From UMGS1840 sp045661305 (GTDB lineage Bacteria > Bacillota > Clostridia > UMGS1840), in NCBI GenBank assembly GCA_045661305.1, contig JAZRFJ010000027.1, forward strand, positions 1 through 25,350: a stretch of 25,350 nt of DNA, given 5' to 3'. The translations under genes were made by a program, and so were the position numbers. The notes under the pieces were generated by a model. It was not told the DNA's origin. It saw only the letters and a list, made by a program, of their open reading frames with translations, and made no database searches. Positions 14,569 through 22,089 of this stretch are shown one piece after another (positions within the stretch are counted from its first letter, which is position 1; every line of letters begins with the position of its first letter).

Positions 14569-15243
14569 ATGGAGAGAGAAATAAACTGTAAAGCAATAGT
14601 TGTTGCAGGCGGGAAAGGCACCCGTATGGGACTAAAAGTTAAAAAACAGTTTTTGAGCATTAATGGGGAAGTTATACTTGCCAAAACTGTAAAAGCAATT
14701 TCAAAAAGTAAATATGTTGAGGAAATAATTATCGTCACAGGCAAAGAGGATATTGAACTTACGGAAAAAATTGTAAGAAAATACGACCTTTCAAAAGTAA
14801 AAAAGATTGTTTGTGGCGGAAGTACAAGAAGTGAGTCTGTAAAAAACGGTCTTATGTGCGTAAATAATTGTGATATTGTGGCAATTCACGATGCTGTTCG
14901 TCCGTTTGTTTCAGAGGAATGTGTCAATAGCTGTATCGAGGACGCATTTTTATATGGTGCAAGTGCACTTGGCGTTTCGCCTAAAGATACCATAAAGGTT
15001 GTAGCCAATAATGAAATCGAAAAAACTCTTGACAGAAGCTCACTTTGTATTATTCAGACACCGCAGTGCTTTAAATATGGTATTATATTAGAAGCATACG
15101 AGAATTTTAATCCTGATTACACTGACGATTGTGCTCAGGTTGAAAAGCTCGGATATAAAATACATATAACCGAGGGAGATTATAAAAATATAAAAATAAC
15201 TACACCTGAGGATATTAAATTAGCAGAAGTATACGACGAATAA
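14569..15243 (+). CDS. ispD: 2-C-methyl-D-erythritol 4-phosphate cytidylyltransferase
   Basis: IspD joins MEP with CTP to form CDP-ME in the non-mevalonate isoprenoid pathway. The 224-residue protein has the nucleotide-binding loop VVAGGKGTRMG near the start with following KKQFLSINGE, then GGSTRSESVKNGL, AIHDAVRPFVS, QTPQCFKY and TDDCAQVEKLG, with the family order and length intact. AAGGAAAAGAG lies ahead of ATG 14569. ispF follows after 18 bases; the two enzymes act at steps three and five of the pathway, and ispE is not in this window. Confidence 0.97.
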   Translation: MEREINCKAIVVAGGKGTRMGLKVKKQFLSINGEVILAKTVKAISKSKYVEEIIIVTGKEDIELTEKIVRKYDLSKVKKIVCGGSTRSESVKNGLMCVNNCDIVAIHDAVRPFVSEECVNSCIEDAFLYGASALGVSPKDTIKVVANNEIEKTLDRSSLCIIQTPQCFKYGIILEAYENFNPDYTDDCAQVEKLGYKIHITEGDYKNIKITTPEDIKLAEVYDE

Positions 15244-15261
15244 AAACGGAGGAATAAAAAA

Positions 15262-15735
15262 ATGAGAATAGGTTATGGTTACGATGTTCATAAGCTTGTT
15301 AAAGGAAGAAAGCTTATACTTGGGGGTGTGTGTATAGAACATGAGCTTGGACTTTTGGGACACAGCGATGCTGATGTTTTGGTTCACGCTGTAATGGACT
15401 CACTTTTGGGAGCACTTTCTCTTGGAGATATAGGACAGCTTTTTCCTGATAATGACGAGAAATACAAAGGTGCTGACAGCATGCTTCTTTTAAAAAAAGT
15501 GTACGAAAAAGTTACAGAAAACGGGTACGAGCTTTCAAATCTTGATTCAACAATATCGGCACAAAAGCCAAAGCTCATGCCTCATATAATTAAGATGCGT
15601 GAAAATATCGCAAATGTGCTTTCGTGCGATGTAAGCTCAGTAAGCATAAAGGCAACAACTACTGAAAAGCTTGGTTTTGAGGGCAGAGAAGAAGGAATAA
15701 GCGCAACATGCGTATGTTTGTTGAAGAAAAAGTAA
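15262..15735 (+). CDS. ispF: 2-C-methyl-D-erythritol 2,4-cyclodiphosphate synthase
   Basis: IspF cyclises CDP-ME 2-phosphate with loss of CMP. The 157-residue protein has all signature motifs: GYDVHKL (zinc ligands Asp8 and His10), LGLLGHSDADVLVHAVMDSL, GDIGQLFPDND, and ATTTEKLGFEGREEGISA near the C-terminus. Length is normal for the family, whose members work as homotrimers. GGAGG lies 10 bases before the ATG. The end of the ispD-ispF unit has no hairpin terminator; an A-rich stretch leads straight into the next promoter. Confidence 0.98.
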   Translation: MRIGYGYDVHKLVKGRKLILGGVCIEHELGLLGHSDADVLVHAVMDSLLGALSLGDIGQLFPDNDEKYKGADSMLLLKKVYEKVTENGYELSNLDSTISAQKPKLMPHIIKMRENIANVLSCDVSSVSIKATTTEKLGFEGREEGISATCVCLLKKK

Positions 15736-15773
15736 AAAGCAAAAAATAAAAAACAAAAAAATTCAAAAATGTG

Positions 15774-15802
15774 TTGACAAGCATTTGATTTAGTGGTATT
15801 AT
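15774..15802 (+). promoter_or_regulatory. Strong promoter of the polysaccharide kinase operon
   Basis: TTGACA (15774-15779) and TATTAT (15797-15802) are 17 bases apart, with TGG before the -10 giving an extended element. It reads into the 15848 gene, whose ribosome binding site is AAGGAG at 15834-15839. Confidence 0.85.
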
Positions 15803-15847
15803 TAATAATGTATTGTTATGTAATTTAAATAAAAAGGAGACCGAAAA

Positions 15848-16660
15848 ATGGAGAAAATTTTTACAGTCAATAATATCATAGATATTCTCTTAAGAAGATT
15901 ATGGCTTATTGTGCTTCTTGTTTGCTTGGGAGGCGGAGTTGCATATACATATTCCTCATTTATTGTGCAACCAAAATATGTTGCTTCTGTTACTATGTAT
16001 GTTTATAATCAGAATCCTCAACAACAGACTATGACAGCAGGCGATTTTACGCTTTCGCAAAAGCTTGTTGATACATATATGGTTATATTAAAAAGTAATC
16101 ATGTGTTGGATAAAGTTTCTGACCAGATTTCAGAACAGAATATAAATTATTCTGCGAATGCAATAAAAAATATGATTAGTGCTGAAGCAGTTGATGATAC
16201 AGAAGTTTTTAAGGTTTCTGTTTCATCTCACGATAAAGAACATTCAAAGATAATTGCAGATACAATAGCCCAGATTGCACCGGAGGAAATTATCCGTGTT
16301 GTTAAGGCAGGTTCTGTTGAAATAGTTGATAATGCAGAACTTCCTAAAACCTTTTCTTATCCGAACATTTCGGGAAACACAATTATAGGTATTGTTTTAG
16401 GACTTGTTTTTGCTTGTGCATTTGCTATTATCTTAGAGCTTATGAATACTTCTGTTAAAGGCAGAGAAGACCTTACTGATACTCACAATCTTCCTGTTCT
16501 TGCTGTTATTCCTAATCTTGACGGAAGAAGCAAATCTTCTAAATCATATTACAAATACAAAAAAGGATACGGAAGATATTACGGATATTATGGATATTCT
16601 TATGGCTACGGTGTAAAAACCGCTAATAAAGACACTAAGGAGGGAAACAAAAATGGCTAA
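15848..16660 (+). CDS. Wzz/YveK-type chain-length regulator and tyrosine kinase modulator
   Basis: A 270-residue protein with two membrane segments (about 18-38 and 178-199) and an extracytoplasmic domain between them, the arrangement of polysaccharide co-polymerases (CapA/YveK/Wzc N-half). It should set chain length and, through its cytoplasmic end, activate the partner kinase encoded next. The proline-containing block before the second segment (LPKTFSYPNISGN) fits the family. The C-terminal tail is odd: a Tyr/Gly/Lys-rich stretch near residues 234-257 has eleven tyrosines, a feature normally seen on the kinase. Its end overlaps the kinase start by eight bases, so the two proteins are made together. 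Confidence 0.9.
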   Translation: MEKIFTVNNIIDILLRRLWLIVLLVCLGGGVAYTYSSFIVQPKYVASVTMYVYNQNPQQQTMTAGDFTLSQKLVDTYMVILKSNHVLDKVSDQISEQNINYSANAIKNMISAEAVDDTEVFKVSVSSHDKEHSKIIADTIAQIAPEEIIRVVKAGSVEIVDNAELPKTFSYPNISGNTIIGIVLGLVFACAFAIILELMNTSVKGREDLTDTHNLPVLAVIPNLDGRSKSSKSYYKYKKGYGRYYGYYGYSYGYGVKTANKDTKEGNKNG

Positions 16661-17582
16661 AGATAAAAAAGCATCAAAAGAAAAAAATGTTGCTATTGAA
16701 GCACCAAAAAGCGAAGTTAAAAAGACAGGTGTTTTTGGAAAATTGTTTTCTTCTAAAAATGATAAATTAAATTATGAATATTCGCAAGGGTATGATTATT
16801 CTAATTCAAACGGTCATTCAAAAAGAACAGTAAGACTTGTTGGTGACGAAAGCAACTTTGCTATGAGAGAAGCATATAAATCTGGCAGAACAAATATTGT
16901 TTTTGCACTTCCCGAAGAAGAAAGCAGTGTTGTATTGGTTACAAGCTCATGGCCGATGGAGGGAAAAACAACAAACTGTGCTAATTTAGCTGTTGCTTTT
17001 GCCCAGACGGGAGCAAAAACACTTCTTATTGACTGTGACCTCAGAAAACCGAGAATACACAAGATATTCAAGGTTGAAAAAAAAGTAGGACTTACAAATG
17101 TTTTAAGAAAATTCTGTACAGTTGAAGAAGCAATATTTAATACAAGCTATGAAAATCTTGATATTTTAGCAAGCGGACATATTCCGCCAAATCCGGGCGA
17201 GCTTCTCGGAAGTGATGAAATGAAGGAGCTTGTTGAAGAGCTTAAAAAGACATACAGATATATTATTATTGATACTCCTCCTGTAAATATGGTTTCAGAT
17301 GCTATTATACTTTCACCTGTTATTTCAGGTGTGGCACTTGTAGTAAGACAGGGAATAACAGACCATAAGTCTGTAACAGAGGCACTTGATAAATTGAATT
17401 TTGCAGGTGTAAAAACACTTGGATTTATTCTTAATGATGCTTCTGATTCTCAGGGGAATTATTATAAAGATGCAAAGAGATACAAAAAAAGAAATTATTA
17501 TAAGGGATACTATAAAGGTTATTACAGCAGAGGCTATTACGGAAAAAGTCCGGAAACTTCAAAAAGTTCATCGAATAAATAG
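16653..17582 (+). CDS. BY-kinase (CpsD/CapB-type tyrosine autokinase)
   Basis: A 309-residue bacterial tyrosine kinase, the cytoplasmic half of a Wzc-like pair that controls exopolysaccharide or capsule assembly. Walker A is SSWPMEGKTT, Walker A' is LLIDCDLRKPRIHK and Walker B YIIIDTPP, the BY-kinase set. The C-terminus is a tyrosine cluster (eleven Tyr in repeated NYY, GYY units), the site of trans-phosphorylation. About 60 low-complexity, lysine-rich residues precede the catalytic domain. AAGGAGGG lies upstream of ATG 16653. It is followed by the matching phosphatase gene. Substrates other than itself cannot be deduced. Confidence 0.95.
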   Translation: MAKDKKASKEKNVAIEAPKSEVKKTGVFGKLFSSKNDKLNYEYSQGYDYSNSNGHSKRTVRLVGDESNFAMREAYKSGRTNIVFALPEEESSVVLVTSSWPMEGKTTNCANLAVAFAQTGAKTLLIDCDLRKPRIHKIFKVEKKVGLTNVLRKFCTVEEAIFNTSYENLDILASGHIPPNPGELLGSDEMKELVEELKKTYRYIIIDTPPVNMVSDAIILSPVISGVALVVRQGITDHKSVTEALDKLNFAGVKTLGFILNDASDSQGNYYKDAKRYKKRNYYKGYYKGYYSRGYYGKSPETSKSSSNK

Positions 17583-17610
17583 TCTTACTAAGCGTGTGGA
17601 GGATTAGAAT

Positions 17611-18390
17611 ATGAAAGGATATGTTGATATCCATTCTCACATTCTTCCGTTTCTTGATGACGGTGCAAAGGATTTACAGACATCTGTAGCACTTGTTAAG
17701 GAATGTATAAATCAGGGGATTAAAACTGTAATATGCACACCTCATTACCTGTACAGTGAGAAAAATGATATAGATAACTTTATAAAAAAGAGAGATGAAA
17801 GCTTCTGCCTTTTAAAAGCGGAGCTTGAGAAGCAAAATATAGGAGATATAGATTTCCGTCTTGGTGCAGAAGTGAATTTTAACTGCGATTTAAGCGGTGT
17901 TAAGGATATTGAAAAGCTTGCGATAGAGGGAACAGACTATATTCTTATTGAAATGCCTTTTTCTGTGTGGCAGGACGGTATGTTTGATTATCTTTATAAG
18001 CTAATCGCAGGAAAAAATCTTGTTCCGATAATAGCACATGTTGAAAGATATTATCAGAACGAACGCGAATTTAAAAAGCTTGAAAAATTGCAGGTATATT
18101 TCCAGATGAATGCTGATGCTTTCTTTGAAAGAGCAGATAAAAAGAATGCAGACAAATTAATAAAGAACAAAAAGATACATCTTCTTGGTACTGACACTCA
18201 CAATCTTTCACTGCGTCCTCCCAAAATGAAAGAGGGATATAGTTATATAGAGAAAAAAATCGGCAATAAATATGCTGAATATATCCGCACTAACGGACAC
18301 CTTGTTACTATGAATATGGAAATTGAGAAAAATGAAAACGATTACGGTTACGAAAAACCGGGATTTTTAAGAAGAATTTTTGGAAGATAG
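17611..18390 (+). CDS. PHP-type tyrosine-protein phosphatase (CpsB/YwqE)
   Basis: A 259-residue PHP-domain phosphatase that removes phosphate from the BY-kinase tyrosine tail. Metal ligands are seen in YVDIHSHILPFLDDGA (residues 4-19), CTPHYLY, GAEVNFN, AHVERY and LGTDTHN; this order matches CpsB/CapC/YwqE. It starts 28 bases after the kinase with GGAGG before ATG 17611. Together with the two genes upstream it forms a complete phosphorylation cycle. No Wzy, Wzx or glycosyltransferase gene is within the window, so the polymer machinery must lie elsewhere. Confidence 0.94.
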   Translation: MKGYVDIHSHILPFLDDGAKDLQTSVALVKECINQGIKTVICTPHYLYSEKNDIDNFIKKRDESFCLLKAELEKQNIGDIDFRLGAEVNFNCDLSGVKDIEKLAIEGTDYILIEMPFSVWQDGMFDYLYKLIAGKNLVPIIAHVERYYQNEREFKKLEKLQVYFQMNADAFFERADKKNADKLIKNKKIHLLGTDTHNLSLRPPKMKEGYSYIEKKIGNKYAEYIRTNGHLVTMNMEIEKNENDYGYEKPGFLRRIFGR

Positions 18391-18432
18391 ATATTTTAAA
18401 AAGTGCAGAAAGTAAAAAAGAGGAGTTTTTTT

Positions 18433-18699
18433 ATGAAAATAAAAGAAGGCTTTATTTTAAAACCTGTTGCAGACAGTTTTATAATTGTTCCTGTGGCAAA
18501 TGAATTTGTAGACCTTAGTGCAATGATAACTGTGAACGAAACAGGTGCGTTTTTATGGGAGCTTCTTTCGGAAGAAGTATCAAAGGAAACACTTGTTTCA
18601 AAAATGAAAGAAGAATATGATGCTCCGGAAGATGTCATTAAAAGCGATGTTGAGAATTTTTTGGAGAATTTGAGAAAAAACGGAATGCTTATAGAATAA
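18433..18699 (+). CDS. PqqD-like peptide chaperone (RiPP recognition element)
   Basis: An 88-residue protein of the PqqD family, a winged-helix fold that binds leader peptides and hands them to modifying enzymes. It begins MKIKEGFILKPVADSFIIVP and has the diagnostic NETGAFLWELL followed by two helices (VSKMKEEYDAPEDVIKSDVENF). ATG 18433 is chosen because AGGAG lies seven bases upstream; an in-frame GTG at 18403 has none. It is followed by an S26 peptidase and an ABC exporter. A free-standing PqqD of this type usually belongs to a ribosomal peptide pathway, but no radical-SAM, cyclodehydratase or precursor gene is seen here. Confidence 0.85.
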   Translation: MKIKEGFILKPVADSFIIVPVANEFVDLSAMITVNETGAFLWELLSEEVSKETLVSKMKEEYDAPEDVIKSDVENFLENLRKNGMLIE

Positions 18700-18731
18700 T
18701 TGATTAATAACAAAGCTTAAGGAATAAAAAA

Positions 18732-19220
18732 ATGGAATTTGAAAGACGCCTTTGTGATATGAACGAGCTTGGTCCGTTTATAGAAGAAAGCATTAAGTCA
18801 GGTAAAAAAGTTAAATTAACGGTTACGGGAGACAGTATGTATCCTCTTTTTAAAAGCAGGATAGATACTGTCGTTTTGGCTGTTTTTGAAAAAGAAAATA
18901 AACCTGCGGATTACAAAAAATACGATATTGTATTTTATAAGAGAGATAACGGAAGATATATTTTACACAGAATTTTAAAAGAGAAAAACGGTGCTTTTGT
19001 AATTGCAGGAGATAATGAAACAGTTAAAGAATACCCTGTAAGAAAAGACCAGATAATTGCTAAAGTAACAGGTTTTATAAGAAAAAATAAGTTTCATTCC
19101 TCAGATGAGCTTTTTTATAGAATTTATGCTTTTTTATGGGTTAATCTTTTTTCTTTAAGACCTCTTATTTTAAGACTTTCTTTTAAAATTTATAAAATTA
19201 TAAGAAAATTAAAACCATAA
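18732..19220 (+). CDS. S24/S26-family peptidase, SipW-like
   Basis: A 162-residue protein with the signal peptidase signature TGDSMYPLF (nucleophile Ser35) and a second block DIVFYKRDN...YILHRI with His79 at the site where ordinary bacterial signal peptidases have lysine. GDNE (about 93-96) supplies the conserved acidic residue. This Ser-His dyad is typical of SipW and the archaeal/eukaryotic branch (S26B). A hydrophobic stretch at about 125-155 could be the membrane anchor, at the C-terminus rather than the N-terminus. Position between a PqqD-like protein and an ABC exporter suggests leader-peptide removal. Its substrate is unknown. Confidence 0.82.
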   Translation: MEFERRLCDMNELGPFIEESIKSGKKVKLTVTGDSMYPLFKSRIDTVVLAVFEKENKPADYKKYDIVFYKRDNGRYILHRILKEKNGAFVIAGDNETVKEYPVRKDQIIAKVTGFIRKNKFHSSDELFYRIYAFLWVNLFSLRPLILRLSFKIYKIIRKLKP

Positions 19221-19243
19221 TAAATTGAAAGGGAAAAACTGAA

Positions 19244-20890
19244 ATGAAGATTCCTGGAAAAAAAGTTTTAAAATGGCTTCATAATCATGCAAAGGAAGTA
19301 TATTTACCCCTTTGCGTTCTTATAGTTCTTGGAATTTCAATTTCGCGTATCGGTGTAAAATTTGCACTTCAATCAAAAATAGTTCTTGATATTGCTATAA
19401 AATCTGAATTTTCGCATGACTTTTTTTACAGTATTGCACAGCTTATTTTCCTTGTCTTTTTTCAGCTTGGACTTCAAAGTGCATATACAATTATGAGCGT
19501 TGAAACAACATGTCGTTTTAATATGACTATGAGAGAGCGTATATTTAATACACTTCTAAAAAAAAGCTACAAAAATGTGACAGACTTTCACACAGGAGAA
19601 CTTCTTAACAGAATTTATAATGATACAAATGTTGTTGTTTCGGGAATTATGAATATTTTACCGAATTTCATTTCACTTATAACAAGAATAATATTTGTTT
19701 TTATTGCTCTTTTTTCGCTTGATAAAACAATAACATATGTAAGTCTTATATTGGGGCCCATTGTTCTTATTTCAACAAGGCTTTATTCAAAAAAAATGAA
19801 ATCCTTACATAAAAAATGTATGGAGTCAGACGGTGTAACAAGGTCGTTTATGCTTGAGGCGTTGCAAAATCTACTTGTTATAAAGACATATAAAAATGTC
19901 GGACAGGTTACTGGAAAATCAAGAGATTACCAGAAAATAAACTACGGCTTTAATATGAAAAGAAATTATATTAGCATAGTTATGAATGTTATTTTCTATT
20001 TGAGCGTTACAGCAGGCTATTATGTAGCATTCTCGTATTGTGCATATAAGGTTGCACAGGGAATTATGACAGTAGGAACGCTAACCGCCGTAATTCAGCT
20101 TATAGGACAGGTGCAGACTCCGTTTAAGGAGCTGGCATCTTGCATACCTCAGTTTTTTTCAATGCTTGCATCTTCAGAAAGACTTATGGAAATCTACGAT
20201 ATTGAAGATGACAGAAGTGAAAAGGTTATATCAGGAGAAAAGAAAGCAGAGGACGGGAAGCTTGTTGATATAAAAAATATGTATTTTTCTTATGACGGAA
20301 ATGAATACATATTTGAAAATGCTGATTTTAGTATAAAAAAAGGCGAAATTGTTGCAATCGGCGGAATATCAGGAATAGGGAAATCAACCTTACTTAAAAT
20401 TATTATGGGAATTTACTATCCCGAAAAAGGCAATGTAGCTGTAAATATAAAAGTAAGAGATAACGCGTTTTCATCGTATGTTCCGCAAGGGAATCTTATT
20501 CTGTCGGGAAGTATAAAGGAAAATATAGCTTTTTACCGTAATATTGTAGATGAAAAAATAATTTATGCCTCAAAAATGGCAGAAATTTATGATTTTATAA
20601 AGGAATTACCAGATGGGTTTGATACTGTGTTAGGTGAAAAAGGACTTGGACTTTCTGAGGGACAGATACAAAGGCTTGCTATTGCAAGAGCAATTTATTT
20701 TGATGCACCGCTTCTTATTTTAGATGAAGCTACATCGGCACTTGATGAAAAAACTGAGTGTAAGGTTCTTTCAAATATCAAAAAGATGGGTAAAACCTGT
20801 ATAATAATATCCCATAAGCAAGCATCGTTTGAAATATGCGACCGCGTAATTCAAATTGAAAACAAAAAAATCGTTGACAAAGCTTTATAA
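19244..20890 (+). CDS. ABC exporter, permease-ATPase fusion
   Basis: A 548-residue half-transporter of the ABCB/MsbA type. About six membrane helices occupy residues 20-310, followed by the ATPase with Walker A GISGIGKST (about 374-382), Q-loop YVPQG, signature LSEGQ (about 470-474, usual LSGGQ), Walker B LLILDEATSALD and H-loop IISHKQ. There is no C39 peptidase domain, so any leader cleavage must be done by another protein, most simply the S26 peptidase encoded just upstream. It should act as a homodimer that pumps out a peptide, lipid or glycolipid. The last 20 or so codons carry the promoter of the next operon. Confidence 0.92.
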   Translation: MKIPGKKVLKWLHNHAKEVYLPLCVLIVLGISISRIGVKFALQSKIVLDIAIKSEFSHDFFYSIAQLIFLVFFQLGLQSAYTIMSVETTCRFNMTMRERIFNTLLKKSYKNVTDFHTGELLNRIYNDTNVVVSGIMNILPNFISLITRIIFVFIALFSLDKTITYVSLILGPIVLISTRLYSKKMKSLHKKCMESDGVTRSFMLEALQNLLVIKTYKNVGQVTGKSRDYQKINYGFNMKRNYISIVMNVIFYLSVTAGYYVAFSYCAYKVAQGIMTVGTLTAVIQLIGQVQTPFKELASCIPQFFSMLASSERLMEIYDIEDDRSEKVISGEKKAEDGKLVDIKNMYFSYDGNEYIFENADFSIKKGEIVAIGGISGIGKSTLLKIIMGIYYPEKGNVAVNIKVRDNAFSSYVPQGNLILSGSIKENIAFYRNIVDEKIIYASKMAEIYDFIKELPDGFDTVLGEKGLGLSEGQIQRLAIARAIYFDAPLLILDEATSALDEKTECKVLSNIKKMGKTCIIISHKQASFEICDRVIQIENKKIVDKAL

Positions 20891-20902
20891 ATAGCGTATA
20901 AT
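20874..20902 (+). promoter_or_regulatory. Perfect sigma-A promoter of remA-gmk-rpoZ-priA-def-fmt
   Basis: TTGACA (20874-20879) and TATAAT (20897-20902) with exactly 17 bases between them. The -35 lies inside the final codons of the ABC transporter gene. Transcription would start near 20909, 20 bases before remA. Confidence 0.92.
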
Positions 20903-20928
20903 TAAATAATCGAAAAAAGGTGATTAAT

Positions 20929-21174
20929 ATGAAACTTTTAAATATTGGATTTGGAAATGCAGTTGCAATGGAGAGAGTTGTAAGTATTGTAAATCCTGAT
21001 TCTGCTCCTGTAAGAAGAATGATACAGGATGCAAAGGACAGAGGAATACTTGTTGATGCGTCTTGCGGAAGAAAAACAAGAGCTGTAATAATTTCTGACA
21101 GCGGACATATAATTCTTTCGGGACTTCAGGCGGATACAATATGCCAGAGAGCAGAAAATAATACACAGGAATAA
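20929..21174 (+). CDS. remA: RemA/DUF370 family DNA-binding regulator
   Basis: An 81-residue protein beginning MKLLNIGFGNAVAMERVVSI, with the basic block SCGRKTRAVIISDSGHIILS that marks RemA (YlzA). In Bacillus subtilis RemA forms ring-like oligomers, wraps DNA and activates exopolysaccharide and matrix operons. ATG 20929 is chosen over GTG 20920 because AAAAGGTGA overlaps the latter. RemA is generally found next to gmk and rpoZ, so the context is ordinary, but here it is also directly beside the polysaccharide kinase operon. Confidence 0.95.
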   Translation: MKLLNIGFGNAVAMERVVSIVNPDSAPVRRMIQDAKDRGILVDASCGRKTRAVIISDSGHIILSGLQADTICQRAENNTQE

Positions 21175-21187
21175 TATCGGAGGAAAT

Positions 21188-21793
21188 ATGGCAAATATTA
21201 AAAAAGGAATTTTGATGATTGTTTCAGGGCCGGCAGGAGTCGGAAAAGGCACTGTGGTAGCAAAGAGTGTGGAAGAGTCAAAAGGAATGATTTATCTTTC
21301 GATTTCTGCAACAACACGCTCACCCCGTCCGATAGATAAGGAAGGCGTTACATATTTTTTTAAAACAAAATCTGATTTTGAAAAAATGATAGAAAACAAC
21401 GAGCTTTTAGAATGGGCATGCTATGTTGATAATTATTACGGAACACCGAAAAAACCTGTTATGGATGCACTGTCAGAAGGTAAAGATGTTATTTTGGAAA
21501 TAGAGGTTCAGGGTGCATTGAAAGTAAAGGAAAACTTCCCTGAAGCAGTTCTTACTTTTATAGTTCCGCCAAGCTTTTTGGAACTTGAAAACAGATTAAG
21601 AGGAAGAAACACAGAAACAGAAGAACAGATTTTAAAAAGACTTACTACTGCTAAAACTGAATTTTCAATGATAGAAAAATATGATTATGTTGTTGAAAAC
21701 AACACTGTTGAAGAAGCAGTTTGTGATTTATTTTCAATTTTAAGAAGTGAAAAACTAAAAAAGGAAAAATATGAAAATAATCTAATAAATTAA
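21188..21793 (+). CDS. gmk: Guanylate kinase
   Basis: Converts GMP to GDP with ATP. The 201-residue protein has Walker A SGPAGVGKGTVV (the family usually has SGPSGVGKGT), SATTRSPRPIDKEGVTYFF for GMP binding, LEWACYVDNYYGTPKKPV and ILEIEVQGALKVKE. Length is normal for a bacterial enzyme. CGGAGGA precedes ATG 21188, 13 bases after remA. Confidence 0.97.
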   Translation: MANIKKGILMIVSGPAGVGKGTVVAKSVEESKGMIYLSISATTRSPRPIDKEGVTYFFKTKSDFEKMIENNELLEWACYVDNYYGTPKKPVMDALSEGKDVILEIEVQGALKVKENFPEAVLTFIVPPSFLELENRLRGRNTETEEQILKRLTTAKTEFSMIEKYDYVVENNTVEEAVCDLFSILRSEKLKKEKYENNLIN

Positions 21794-21823
21794 AAATAGG
21801 TACTAAAGAAAGGATGATTTTTT

Positions 21824-22081
21824 ATGATGTTAAGACCTGCTATCGGCAATCTTCTTGACAAAATTACAACAGATGAAAATGTAGGTACAAGATATGAGCT
21901 TGTTATTGCAGTTGCAAAAAGAGCAAGAGAAATTAATGAAAAGGATAACGTGAAGCTGACTGAAGCAAATGCAGTTTCACTTGCTGTAAAGGAAATTGCA
22001 GACGGAAAGGTAGCAGTTTCTATTCCGTCAGAAGAAAAAACTGAAAAATTTCAGTTTGACTCAAATTCAAACGAAATATAA
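21824..22081 (+). CDS. rpoZ: RNA polymerase omega subunit
   Basis: An 85-residue omega subunit, which helps assemble RNA polymerase through beta-prime. It has MLRPAIGNLLDK, RYELVIAVAKRAREI and LTEANAVSLAVKEIADGKV, the conserved core. Two adjacent ATGs (21824 and 21827) follow GAAAGGATG; the second gives the usual start MLRP. It is placed between gmk and priA as in many Clostridia. Confidence 0.95.
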   Translation: MMLRPAIGNLLDKITTDENVGTRYELVIAVAKRAREINEKDNVKLTEANAVSLAVKEIADGKVAVSIPSEEKTEKFQFDSNSNEI

Positions 22082-22089
22082 CACCGTTT

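Noticed and set aside
18391..20928. Precursor peptide gene for the PqqD/peptidase/exporter trio.
   Set aside because: All gaps between the genes are about 20-45 bases, and no frame with a plausible start and leader fits in them.
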